A DNA stretch of 64,000 bases from an uncultured Acetatifactor sp. GTDB lineage: Bacteria > Bacillota > Clostridia > Lachnospirales > Lachnospiraceae. Numbering within the stretch: the stretch's first letter is position 1; the number at the start of each line of letters is the position of its first letter. The stretch is taken from the NCBI GenBank assembly GCA_934433135.1, contig CAKRZO010000001.1, positions 1-64,000 of the forward strand. The letters are read 5' to 3'. Of the stretch, positions 52,241-59,504 are shown in pieces. Below the pieces are notes generated by a model. It had not been told where the DNA came from and ran no database searches. It saw only the letters and a program-made list of their open reading frames with translations. The position numbers were made by a program, and so were the translations under genes.

Positions 52241-52738
52241 TTACGGCAGGTATTTTTCCGGAACCGGTCCGCCGTTTAACCGGCTTTCCAAAAGCTTTCC
52301 CTGACCGTCATAAACCAATTTTAAAGAAAAAAAAGGTTCCTGCGCCGCCAGAAGCTTAAAAAAGATCTTATCCCCTTCCCAGAGATTTAAATTGCCGATT
52401 TCCGAAATGGGAACCCATTCCAGGACTCCTTCCTCACAGGCGGACGGCTCTCCTTCAAACCCATCCGCCGTAAACAGGGACATATATTCGATGCAGCCGT
52501 CTCCGGACACAAACGTCACCAGACCTCTGTAACGGTAAGAAGTCAACCGGTAACCCGTCTCTTCCCATACTTCTCTTAAGAGACACTCCTCCGGGCTCTC
52601 TCCTTCTTTAAAATGACCGCCCACACCGATCCATTTGTCTTTATTAACATCGTTCTTTTTTATGATTCGATGCAGCATCAGATAACAGCCGTCTTTTTCA
52701 AGGTAACAAAGTGTGCTTAAACAGGCAATATCTTTCAA
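52241..52738 (-). CDS. NUDIX hydrolase
   Basis: 8-oxo-dGTP diphosphatase-like protein, 165 aa. The NUDIX box is complete: GHFKEGESPEECLLREVWEETGYRL with spacing G-5-E-7-REVWEETG (only short parts quoted). The start is TTG at 52738 with GGAGG 7 nt before; it overlaps the histidine phosphatase stop (TTGA), so translation is coupled. The operon partner suggests a house-cleaning role. Confidence 0.9.
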   Translation of the reverse strand: MKDIACLSTLCYLEKDGCYLMLHRIIKKNDVNKDKWIGVGGHFKEGESPEECLLREVWEETGYRLTSYRYRGLVTFVSGDGCIEYMSLFTADGFEGEPSACEEGVLEWVPISEIGNLNLWEGDKIFFKLLAAQEPFFSLKLVYDGQGKLLESRLNGGPVPEKYLP

Positions 52739-53469
52739 TGTCTCTCCTCCTTGCTGCCATAGCACTCACAGAATCTGGCTGCGAAAGAAGGTTCTTCCCC
52801 TTTTACATACAAATGGGAGGTATCTCCGAAAGAAAGCATCCGGAAAATCGCTGTCCCTTGCTGTCTTTCTTCCGTCACCAGTGTCGTTACGGAAGTCGGC
52901 AAAGCACAGGCACCCTGCCAGATAATCATGGGAGAAGTATTCAATAAGTGGCTGAGCAGCACACCGATCACCCCAAAGTGGCAGAAAAAGACAAGCGTAT
53001 CGCAGTTACTTTTCTCTGCCCGGTACACGGCTCCGTCCCTCACGTAACCATGTTCGGCAAGCAACTTATCAAAGCAGCCTGTTACCCGGTCATATTCCGC
53101 TTTTGCATTTCCTTCTTTCATGATTTCATTTTCCTGCCAATGGTCTTTGGAAAATAGTCTTGCATCTTTTGTCCAGTCACCCGGCATCCAGTCCCAGGCA
53201 ATCCGTGTTTTTCCTTTTTCAGCATCCGGCCTGTGAATCTGCACTTTAACAAATTCTCTGAGCCATTCACATTCCACAGCCTCGCGATTTAATTTTTGTA
53301 AAGTCGGCGCTGCCGTATCTTTCGCTCTTCCCATTGTTGAGACATAGATATCTGTTAAATCCATTTTCACCAGTTTCTCGGAAAGATATTCCGCTTCTCT
53401 CCATCCCTTCGGTGTCAACGAATCAATCGAATAATCCGGTTCCCCGTGTCTGATCAGTAATAATTTCAT
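52735..53469 (-). CDS. Histidine phosphatase family protein
   Basis: Phosphoglycerate-mutase-like phosphatase, 244 aa. LLIRHGEPDYS carries the catalytic RHG motif at the N-terminus, STMGRAKDTAAP is the second Arg motif, and FFCHFGVIGVLLSHLL the C-terminal His. Substrate unknown. The ATG at 53469 follows AAGGAA with suitable spacing; a longer frame has no signal. A copy of the CTGAACNG-type repeat lies between it and the amidohydrolase gene. Confidence 0.9.
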   Translation of the reverse strand: MKLLLIRHGEPDYSIDSLTPKGWREAEYLSEKLVKMDLTDIYVSTMGRAKDTAAPTLQKLNREAVECEWLREFVKVQIHRPDAEKGKTRIAWDWMPGDWTKDARLFSKDHWQENEIMKEGNAKAEYDRVTGCFDKLLAEHGYVRDGAVYRAEKSNCDTLVFFCHFGVIGVLLSHLLNTSPMIIWQGACALPTSVTTLVTEERQQGTAIFRMLSFGDTSHLYVKGEEPSFAARFCECYGSKEERH

Positions 53470-53521
53470 CTTTTTTCCTTTCTGTATCTTTTTATTTCTT
53501 AGGCGCATCTGAACGGCTGCA

Positions 53522-54313
53522 TTATATCGAAAGTCCCAGAAGAGCTTCGGCATTTCCCTCACAGATCCGATCCATTTCCTCTTTCGTTAAATCCAGGCTT
53601 TGCAATAAAGCCAAAGACATGGATGGCCTCTGCCAAGGCTGATCCGTTCCGAATAGCATGCGGTCTGTGCCGTGTTTTTCGATCATTTTCTGCGCATAGT
53701 ACCTTGGCATTGCACCATACCCGAAGGAGGTATCAAAATAGACCGGCAGTCCGCAGAGCATTCCCAGTACCTGTCTGTGGCAAAATGCGCCGCCCCAATG
53801 TGCCAGTACAACCGGAGAAGCAAACCAGGTAAGCGCCTTGAGCATATGCTCCGGTGTTCCGTGATACGGCGGTGCAAAGCCGATATCCTCTCCCGCATGA
53901 AATAACGTAATGAGACCCAGACGACCGATTTTTTCATAAATCGGATGCATTCTTTCTTCGTCCGGATAAAAGCCTTGATAATCCGGGTGAAACTTTACCC
54001 CTTTTAATCCCAGCTCTTTGATTCTGTCCAGTTCGTCCAATGCTTCCGGATTGTCCGGATGAACGGATCCGAAGCAAATCAGGTCTTCCGATTGGATTGA
54101 TGCCGCAAAATCGTTCACTGTCTTCATCTGTCGTGCATTGGTGGCAATGTTCATTACCACGCTGATCTTCACGCCTTCCTGTGCCATAACCTTCCGAAGC
54201 CCCTTCGCCGTGCCGTCCGTCTGCGGAATGATTCCGCCCGCTTCATGACTCAGCTTGCCGATGACCTTCCCGGCCAGCTTTTCCGGAAAACAATGGGTAT
54301 GAAAATCTATCAT
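53522..54313 (-). CDS. Amidohydrolase family protein (Amidohydro_2)
   Basis: TIM-barrel metal-dependent hydrolase, 263 aa. IDFHTHCFPEKLAG gives the H-x-H metal motif; VKFHPDYQGF, LFHAGED, VLAHWGGA and MLFGTDQPWQRP follow, the last with the catalytic Asp. Members open lactones or decarboxylate; a lactonase role in sugar-acid catabolism fits its neighbours (inference). AAAGGAG lies 10 nt before the ATG at 54313. Separated from the RraA-like gene by a hairpin and tandem repeat. Confidence 0.88.
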   Translation of the reverse strand: MIDFHTHCFPEKLAGKVIGKLSHEAGGIIPQTDGTAKGLRKVMAQEGVKISVVMNIATNARQMKTVNDFAASIQSEDLICFGSVHPDNPEALDELDRIKELGLKGVKFHPDYQGFYPDEERMHPIYEKIGRLGLITLFHAGEDIGFAPPYHGTPEHMLKALTWFASPVVLAHWGGAFCHRQVLGMLCGLPVYFDTSFGYGAMPRYYAQKMIEKHGTDRMLFGTDQPWQRPSMSLALLQSLDLTKEEMDRICEGNAEALLGLSI

Positions 54314-54443
54314 TACCAAGCAGCTCCTTTCCCTGTCCGCAGTCAAATACTCCCATGACCGCCGGATTCATTTTAACATAGATCATCCCGTATGTCCATT
54401 CCAAAGGAAGAACAATACATGGGTACAATTTCCCGCACCGCAA

Positions 54444-54506
54444 AGAAAGTGCCGCCGGAACCGGCAGCACTTTCTGCGATATATTAGCACTTTCTACGAT
54501 ATATTG
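54444..54506 (-). terminator. Hairpin and 20-bp direct repeat inside the sugar-acid operon
   Basis: Arms 54444-54458 and 54461-54475 (AGAAAGTGCCGCCGG) pair at 14 of 15 with a 2-nt loop. The right arm continues into two tandem 20-bp units, GCACTTTCTGCGATATATTA and a copy with two changes (54467-54486, 54487-54506). It lies in a 215-nt gap between two operon genes; it may attenuate or process the message. Confidence 0.55.
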
Positions 54507-54528
54507 ATTGGTAACGACTCATTCGCTC

Positions 54529-55437
54529 TTACAACGCAGACTGGGTATCCGTGGGATCGCCGTTGACTGCCAGGTCGTACTCGTGCGACCAGTCAAGTCC
54601 CCTGTATGGAACAGCTCTCTCATCCGTTTCAATGAAGTCCATCAGAAGGTCCAGCATCTCCTTTGTCCAGGTATTCTTATCGATCTGGGCGGTTGTAAAT
54701 TTATTTAAGGTGATCATTTCAAAACCGAAAAGATCCTTCACCTGGGTTTTGGCAGCTCCGCCTACCACTTCCTCCACCAAGTGGCTTGGAATAAATAATA
54801 CGCCTCCTCCTGCTCCGAATACAATGTCTCCCGGCAGACATACCGCATTGCCGATCCGGGTAACGGTATTATATCCGGTCATAATAAAGTCTCGAATCGG
54901 GGTAGGATCGATACCGCGGTAATAAACCTGGGTATTTTCCACTCTATGCATCTGCTCCGTATCCCGGATTCCGCCCCAGATAACTGCGCCCCCGTTTTCG
55001 TTCCTGGTTTTGTTCTTTAACGCCGTGGTAAGATTTCCGCCGAGGAAGGTTCCCTTATAAATCTTATCGTACATGTCGATTACGGGAACATCCCCTTCCT
55101 TCAACTGATCGATCACCCACTGATTGTAAGTTCCGGTCCGATTCTCGCTTCTTCCGATTTCCTTTACCACCTGATCCAGATCCGGACGATAAGGGCAATA
55201 GGAAGCCGTAACCGCTCTGCCGATCAGCTTTCTTCCGTCATGATGCAGCGTATGGAACCTGCCCTCAAACTGGCTTTCATATCCTTTTACAAAAATCGGC
55301 TTCCAGACCTCTTCCAGTGTCAGGGTTCTCAAAGCTTTTAGATACTGATCCGGCACATAGGGTCTTCCGTCTTCCATCCGGTCACCTTTCCATAACGGTG
55401 TCAGGGCGATCACTTCATCTCTGTCATTAAAATGCAT
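54529..55437 (-). CDS. RraA-family aldolase-like protein
   Basis: 302 aa, longer than RNase regulator RraA (about 160). The RraA/HMG-CHA aldolase core is visible: YDKIYKGTFLGGNLTTALKN, the G-x-x-R-D motif in IWGGIRDTEQM, and the C-terminal GDIVFGAGGGVLFIPSH. An extra N-terminal section (about 90 residues) precedes it. In this operon, aldol cleavage of a 2-keto acid is more likely than RNase control (inference). AAGGAAG lies 6 nt before the ATG at 55437. Confidence 0.85.
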   Translation of the reverse strand: MHFNDRDEVIALTPLWKGDRMEDGRPYVPDQYLKALRTLTLEEVWKPIFVKGYESQFEGRFHTLHHDGRKLIGRAVTASYCPYRPDLDQVVKEIGRSENRTGTYNQWVIDQLKEGDVPVIDMYDKIYKGTFLGGNLTTALKNKTRNENGGAVIWGGIRDTEQMHRVENTQVYYRGIDPTPIRDFIMTGYNTVTRIGNAVCLPGDIVFGAGGGVLFIPSHLVEEVVGGAAKTQVKDLFGFEMITLNKFTTAQIDKNTWTKEMLDLLMDFIETDERAVPYRGLDWSHEYDLAVNGDPTDTQSAL

Positions 55438-55460
55438 TTTATTCTTCCTTTCCATATGTC

Positions 55461-56189
55461 TTACAAATGCATGCCGCCATCAATCACCAGATCGGTTCCC
55501 GTAATATAACGTCCTTCTTCACTGCAAAGTAACAGTACGCCTCCGGCACAGTCTTCGGCGCTTCCCGCATAACCGCAGGGAATGCCTTCCATTACCTTTT
55601 TGCTATACTCCGGGTCGGAAAGCGCTTCTTCGTTGCGGGGTGTGGCAATCACACCGGGAGCGACATTATTTACCGTAATGCCGTAAGGCGCAAGTTGTTT
55701 GGCCAGGTTTCTGGAAAGATTCTCCCCCGCCGCTTTGGTCGCTGCATAGACAGCCATATCCTTGTGCGGCCTATACTGCTGGACGCTTCCGATGGTTACA
55801 ATTCTTCCCCAGTTCTGCTCCTTCATGTGGGCTGCATAAATCTGTATCAGCTCCAGACTGCTTTTTAAATTCACCCGGATCTGTTTGTCAAACTCTTCCG
55901 AAGGGATTTCCTCCCAGCATCTTCTGTACTGTACGGAAGCATTTAATACCAGGATATCCACATCCCCGGTCTTTTCATAGAGCTTCTTTCCACAACCCTC
56001 TTTCGAAAGATCCACACAGACGCCTACAGAGCCCGGTATCTGTGCGGCCGCTTTTGCGCACTTTTCTTCACCGGAGACACCGTTTACATAGACCCTTGCT
56101 CCTCTGTCCGCCAATGTCTTTGCAATGGCAAAGCCGATTCCCTGGGTTGCTCCGGTGACCAATGCTTTTTTTCCTCTTAAATCAAACAT
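55461..56189 (-). CDS. Short-chain dehydrogenase/reductase
   Basis: NAD(P)-dependent SDR, 242 aa. Cofactor motif VTGATQGIGFAIAK near residue 12, NASVQYRR, active Ser in TIGSVQQYRP and the YAATKAAGE Tyr-x3-Lys dyad, and GRYITGTDLVIDGG at the end. Probably oxidises a 2-keto-3-deoxy or keto sugar acid. AAGGAC lies before ATG 56189, which starts 4 nt after the dehydratase stop. Confidence 0.92.
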   Translation of the reverse strand: MFDLRGKKALVTGATQGIGFAIAKTLADRGARVYVNGVSGEEKCAKAAAQIPGSVGVCVDLSKEGCGKKLYEKTGDVDILVLNASVQYRRCWEEIPSEEFDKQIRVNLKSSLELIQIYAAHMKEQNWGRIVTIGSVQQYRPHKDMAVYAATKAAGENLSRNLAKQLAPYGITVNNVAPGVIATPRNEEALSDPEYSKKVMEGIPCGYAGSAEDCAGGVLLLCSEEGRYITGTDLVIDGGMHL

Positions 56190-56193
56190 GTCC

Positions 56194-57576
56194 TTAACTC
56201 CATTCTCTGTCATTTGCCCACTCTTTGTTCCATTCTTCCGTCGGTTCCCACTGACCCGGATAGTTCTCATGCATGTGCTGTGCAATCAGTTCCTCATTCA
56301 GGCAGTCAATTCCCAGCCCGGGCTTGTCGGGAACTTTCACAAAGCCGTCCTGAAACAGCGGATTGTTAATGCCGATGGCAAGATCGTTCCACCATGGCAC
56401 ATCCACGGAATGAAATTCCACCGCCAGAATATTCTGTACGGCAGCTGCCGCATGAATCGCCGCCATGCAGGCAATGGGACTCTCCGCCATATGAATGGCC
56501 ATAGCAACTCCGTATTTTTCACACAGATTCCCCAGCTTCTTCATTTCCATGGCTCCGCCGATGGTAAGAATGTCCGGATGCACCACGGATACCCCGCCGT
56601 TTTCCATCAGGGGAATAAAATTCTTGGCCAGGTAAATATCCTCTCCGGTGCAGATCGGTACGTTCACCGCATGGGAAATTTTTTCAAAATGTTTCGTGTA
56701 ATGCCACGGTGCAATATCTTCGATCCAGGCAATATTATATTTTTCCAGTCTCTTGGCAAACAAGATGCAGTCTTCTATACAGATATGTCCGAAATGGTCG
56801 ATTGCAAGCGGAACTTCATAACCGATCACGTCTCTGACCTGTCTGACATAGTCCTCCAGATAATCCATTCCCTTCTGCGTCAGATGAATTCCCGTGGCAT
56901 GATGGGGAATGGTAAATACTTCATAATTTTTCCCAAGCATCATATCCATATCTACAGAACCTTTTTGATGATTGATGGCCTTCATGGAATACTTCTTAAT
57001 GTCCTCCAAGAAGCCGATCGGAGCATTCAGGCAGCCTTCCTCCTCCAACATCAGCTCAATGCCAAGATCCATTTTTAAAAAGGTAAATCCCTGTTCCATC
57101 CTCTTTTTCAGCGCATGGCCCATATCGGTCCCCGTATGCTTTCCATCTATATCCGTGTCGCAATACATTCTGACTTTATCCCGGAACTTTCCGCCCAGCA
57201 TCTGCCACAGCGGTACGCCCCAGGCTTTCCCTGCCAGATCCCAGAGGGCGATCTCAATGCCGCTGACACCTCCACCCTGACGGGAGTGCCCGCCGAACTG
57301 CCGGATTCTGCGGAACAGCTTATCCACATTGCAGGGATTTTCTCCTATCAGCCTGGATTTTAACATCAATGCATAGGTTGCACTGGAAGCATCCCTGACT
57401 TCCCCGTATCCCACCAGTCCCTGATTGGTATAAATCTTAAGCAAAGGGCAGTGTTTCGGAGCTCCGTTGATGTTCGCCACCCGGATATCCGTTATCTTTA
57501 ATTGTGACGGGGATGAGCAAAGATTGACATTTTCCGAAACCATTTCTCCCAAACCGCCGTGCTTCATTTCAGCCAT
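56194..57576 (-). CDS. Enolase-superfamily acid-sugar dehydratase (MR/MLE family)
   Basis: Mandelate racemase/muconate lactonising enzyme-like protein, 460 aa. Capping domain first, then the modified TIM barrel with FLKMDLG at the catalytic Lys-x-Asp strand, metal Asp in PLAIDHFGH, Glu in WIEDIAPW, Glu in CTGEDIYLAKN, and IHMAESP. Such enzymes dehydrate aldonic or uronic acids to 2-keto-3-deoxy acids. The first gene of the minus-strand operon; AGGAGAAAG precedes the ATG. Confidence 0.92.
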   Translation of the reverse strand: MAEMKHGGLGEMVSENVNLCSSPSQLKITDIRVANINGAPKHCPLLKIYTNQGLVGYGEVRDASSATYALMLKSRLIGENPCNVDKLFRRIRQFGGHSRQGGGVSGIEIALWDLAGKAWGVPLWQMLGGKFRDKVRMYCDTDIDGKHTGTDMGHALKKRMEQGFTFLKMDLGIELMLEEEGCLNAPIGFLEDIKKYSMKAINHQKGSVDMDMMLGKNYEVFTIPHHATGIHLTQKGMDYLEDYVRQVRDVIGYEVPLAIDHFGHICIEDCILFAKRLEKYNIAWIEDIAPWHYTKHFEKISHAVNVPICTGEDIYLAKNFIPLMENGGVSVVHPDILTIGGAMEMKKLGNLCEKYGVAMAIHMAESPIACMAAIHAAAAVQNILAVEFHSVDVPWWNDLAIGINNPLFQDGFVKVPDKPGLGIDCLNEELIAQHMHENYPGQWEPTEEWNKEWANDREWS

Positions 57577-57668
57577 AATTTCTTTCTCCTGTTTTTCTTG
57601 ACTTATTCAGCTTTTCATCGTATACTCAGCTTAAATTTAAAGTACCACATATCTGACCGCACGGCATT

Positions 57669-57703
57669 CACTATTTTACAGGAAATGTCCACTATTTTAT
57701 GAT
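57669..57703. promoter_or_regulatory. AraC-type direct repeats overlapping a divergent promoter
   Basis: CACTATTTTA occurs at 57669-57678 and again at 57690-57699, 21 bp apart, two helical turns, as in AraC half-sites. The second overlaps a plus-strand promoter (TTTACA 57675-57680, 17 nt, TATGAT 57698-57703) of the regulator. For the minus-strand operon the repeats lie about 50-80 bp upstream of a TATACG -10 at 57619-57624, fitting activation there and self-repression on the other side. Confidence 0.75.
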
Positions 57704-57787
57704 AAGATAGAATTACGGGCGCTGCTTTACGAATGGCGCGTCTGAACTGTTACGATATCATGATGATATCGATTTGGAGGGAAAATT

Positions 57788-58636
57788 ATGCGTTATGGGT
57801 TGAACGAATTGACAGACGGGAAGAAAGTGCTCATCAAATCTTTCTTTTCCACAGTTCCGATCGGGAAAAGGCAGTATCGGGAGCATCATCATACCGAATG
57901 TGAGTTGTCGGTTTTTCTCTCCGGCAGCGGCACCTATACGACCAAAGACAAGCAATATGACTTTACCGCCGGAGATTGTTTCTTATTCTGCGGGGATGAG
58001 CCTCACTGCATCACGGACATTGCTTCTTCCTTTGAGCTTTTGAATATTCATTTTCATCCCCAGCTGCTCTGGAGCCAGAAAGACGACCTGACCCTTCTGC
58101 AGATTCTGGGTGCCCGAAGCCGCTATTTCGAGAACCGCCTTGACCGCAGCAATCCTGCTACTGCCGTAATCCGTAACCGGATTCTCTCTATTGAAAAGGA
58201 ACTTTCCGAAAAAAGAAACGGCTATCAAACCGTTGCCAAATGCGAATTGTTTACCGCGCTGATTTCCTTTATCCGGGACTATGATTATATCGACTCTTCC
58301 AGAGAATATACCGGATTTGAAAAAATAATCAGTCCCGTGGAACATGCCTTGAATTACATTGATGAAAATCTGGACAAGCCTCTTACTCTGGCGGAAATTT
58401 CCAAACAGGCCGCCATGAGCCAGACCTACTTTTCTTCTGTCTTTAAGAAACTCAACGGTGTCTCCCCCTGGGAGTACATTACCGTAAAAAGGGTGGAAAA
58501 AGCAATCGAACTGTTAAAAGGCACTCGGATGACCAAGTTAGACATTGCCCTGCAGTGCGGTTTTAACAGTTCTTCCAATTTTTATAAAGCGTTTTATCAT
58601 GTGACAGGAAAAAAACCGGGAGATTATTCCGGCTGA
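57788..58636 (+). CDS. AraC-family transcriptional regulator
   Basis: Cupin ligand domain (about residues 20-100, REHHHTECELSVFLSG, FTAGDCFLFCGDEPHCI) plus C-terminal AraC DNA-binding domain (about 180-282, LAEISKQAAMSQTYFSSVFKK, KLDIALQCGFNSSSNFYKAF). GGAGGG precedes the ATG. It is divergent from the sugar-acid operon and likely its ligand-responsive activator. The 3' end overlaps the end of the second alarmone synthetase by 13 nt. Confidence 0.93.
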   Translation: MRYGLNELTDGKKVLIKSFFSTVPIGKRQYREHHHTECELSVFLSGSGTYTTKDKQYDFTAGDCFLFCGDEPHCITDIASSFELLNIHFHPQLLWSQKDDLTLLQILGARSRYFENRLDRSNPATAVIRNRILSIEKELSEKRNGYQTVAKCELFTALISFIRDYDYIDSSREYTGFEKIISPVEHALNYIDENLDKPLTLAEISKQAAMSQTYFSSVFKKLNGVSPWEYITVKRVEKAIELLKGTRMTKLDIALQCGFNSSSNFYKAFYHVTGKKPGDYSG

Positions 58637-59232
58637 CCGGTCAGGCTTTTGATCCGGTTACGGCAGTCCGTCTCCATATTCTGCAGTGTCCTGGCATATT
58701 CCTGCATCGTGCAGCTTACTTCTTCCCTATGGTCGTATTCCTTTTTATAGCAGATCCTATGCTCCATGCTTGCCCAGAAATCCATGGATAGTGTCCGGAA
58801 CTGAATCTCTACGGGATAATATTCCATCGCATCCAGACAATGTACCGGCACACCGAATACGATGTGATAGCTACGATATCCGCTGGGCTTGGGATTGCTG
58901 ATATAGTCCTTTTCTTTGATGACGATCATTTCCGTCTGCCTTTTTAAGCACTGGATCAGATCATAAATTTCCTCCGGGAAATAACAGATCACACGAATTC
59001 CGGCGATATCCATCAGCCGATCCTTCGCATTCATGACACTGTCGGAAAGATTCAGCCTCTCTAACTTTTCTTCAATGCTCTTTTTACTCTTTACTCGATT
59101 CTGTATATGGTGAATGGGCTTTTCCTCGTCCTTGTTATAAATACTGTGATTCAAAATTTCCAGTTTGGTCAGCATAATCCGGCTGACATCCTCATAAGGC
59201 TTTATCAGTTCATAATACTGTTCGTTTGTCAT
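58624..59232 (-). CDS. Small alarmone synthetase (copy 2)
   Basis: Single-domain GTP/GDP pyrophosphokinase, 202 aa. IQNRVKSKKSIEEKLERL, DIAGIRVICYF, EKDYISNPKPSGYRSYHI and VEIQFRTLSMDFWASMEHR are the synthetase motifs; Glu and Arg of the substrate loop are kept. It diverges strongly from the first copy and lacks its N-terminal extension. The leader carries the hairpin module and the ribosome binding site is the weak ATAGGGAT. Runs convergent with the AraC gene. Confidence 0.92.
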   Translation of the reverse strand: MTNEQYYELIKPYEDVSRIMLTKLEILNHSIYNKDEEKPIHHIQNRVKSKKSIEEKLERLNLSDSVMNAKDRLMDIAGIRVICYFPEEIYDLIQCLKRQTEMIVIKEKDYISNPKPSGYRSYHIVFGVPVHCLDAMEYYPVEIQFRTLSMDFWASMEHRICYKKEYDHREEVSCTMQEYARTLQNMETDCRNRIKSLTGQPE

Positions 59233-59393
59233 TTTTATCCCTATTCCGCAGACGCTTTAGCGTCGGAGGAATCGCGCGTCAAATTTCAGATTTGACGCTG
59301 CGACTATGGCTACTTTGTGACGCCTGCGGCACTAATAGCCGTGCGAAAAATCGCATCCAAGATGCGATGGCGTTTCGACGAGATTTTTCACAC
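59233..59393 (-). repeat. Compound structured element before copy 2 alarmone synthetase
   Basis: Four hairpin features in about 160 nt: GACGC-TTTA-GCGTC (59251-59264, part of the four-gene leader module); GCGTCAAAT/ATTTGACGC (59276-59298); an inner ATCGCATC/GATGCGAT stem (59350-59368); and an outer GTGCGAAAAATC/GATTTTTCACAC stem (59341-59352 with 59382-59393) shared with 35831-35867. No open frame. The rest up to 59504 shows nothing. Confidence 0.7.
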
Positions 59394-59504
59394 TGTACTC
59401 CGGTCACAATGGTTTTGCAGCATCTTCATCCGCTTTTTGTCTCCATCTGGGAACAGTATACAAAGCAAATGTGAACCCTGTATGAGCAGAATCTAAAAAG
59501 AAAC

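Noticed and set aside
52735..58636. Operon as a phage-defence island (phosphatase, NUDIX, SDR, amidohydrolase)
   Set aside because: The enzyme set and the AraC regulator with cupin domain fit carbon catabolism; no nuclease, cyclase or effector domain is present.
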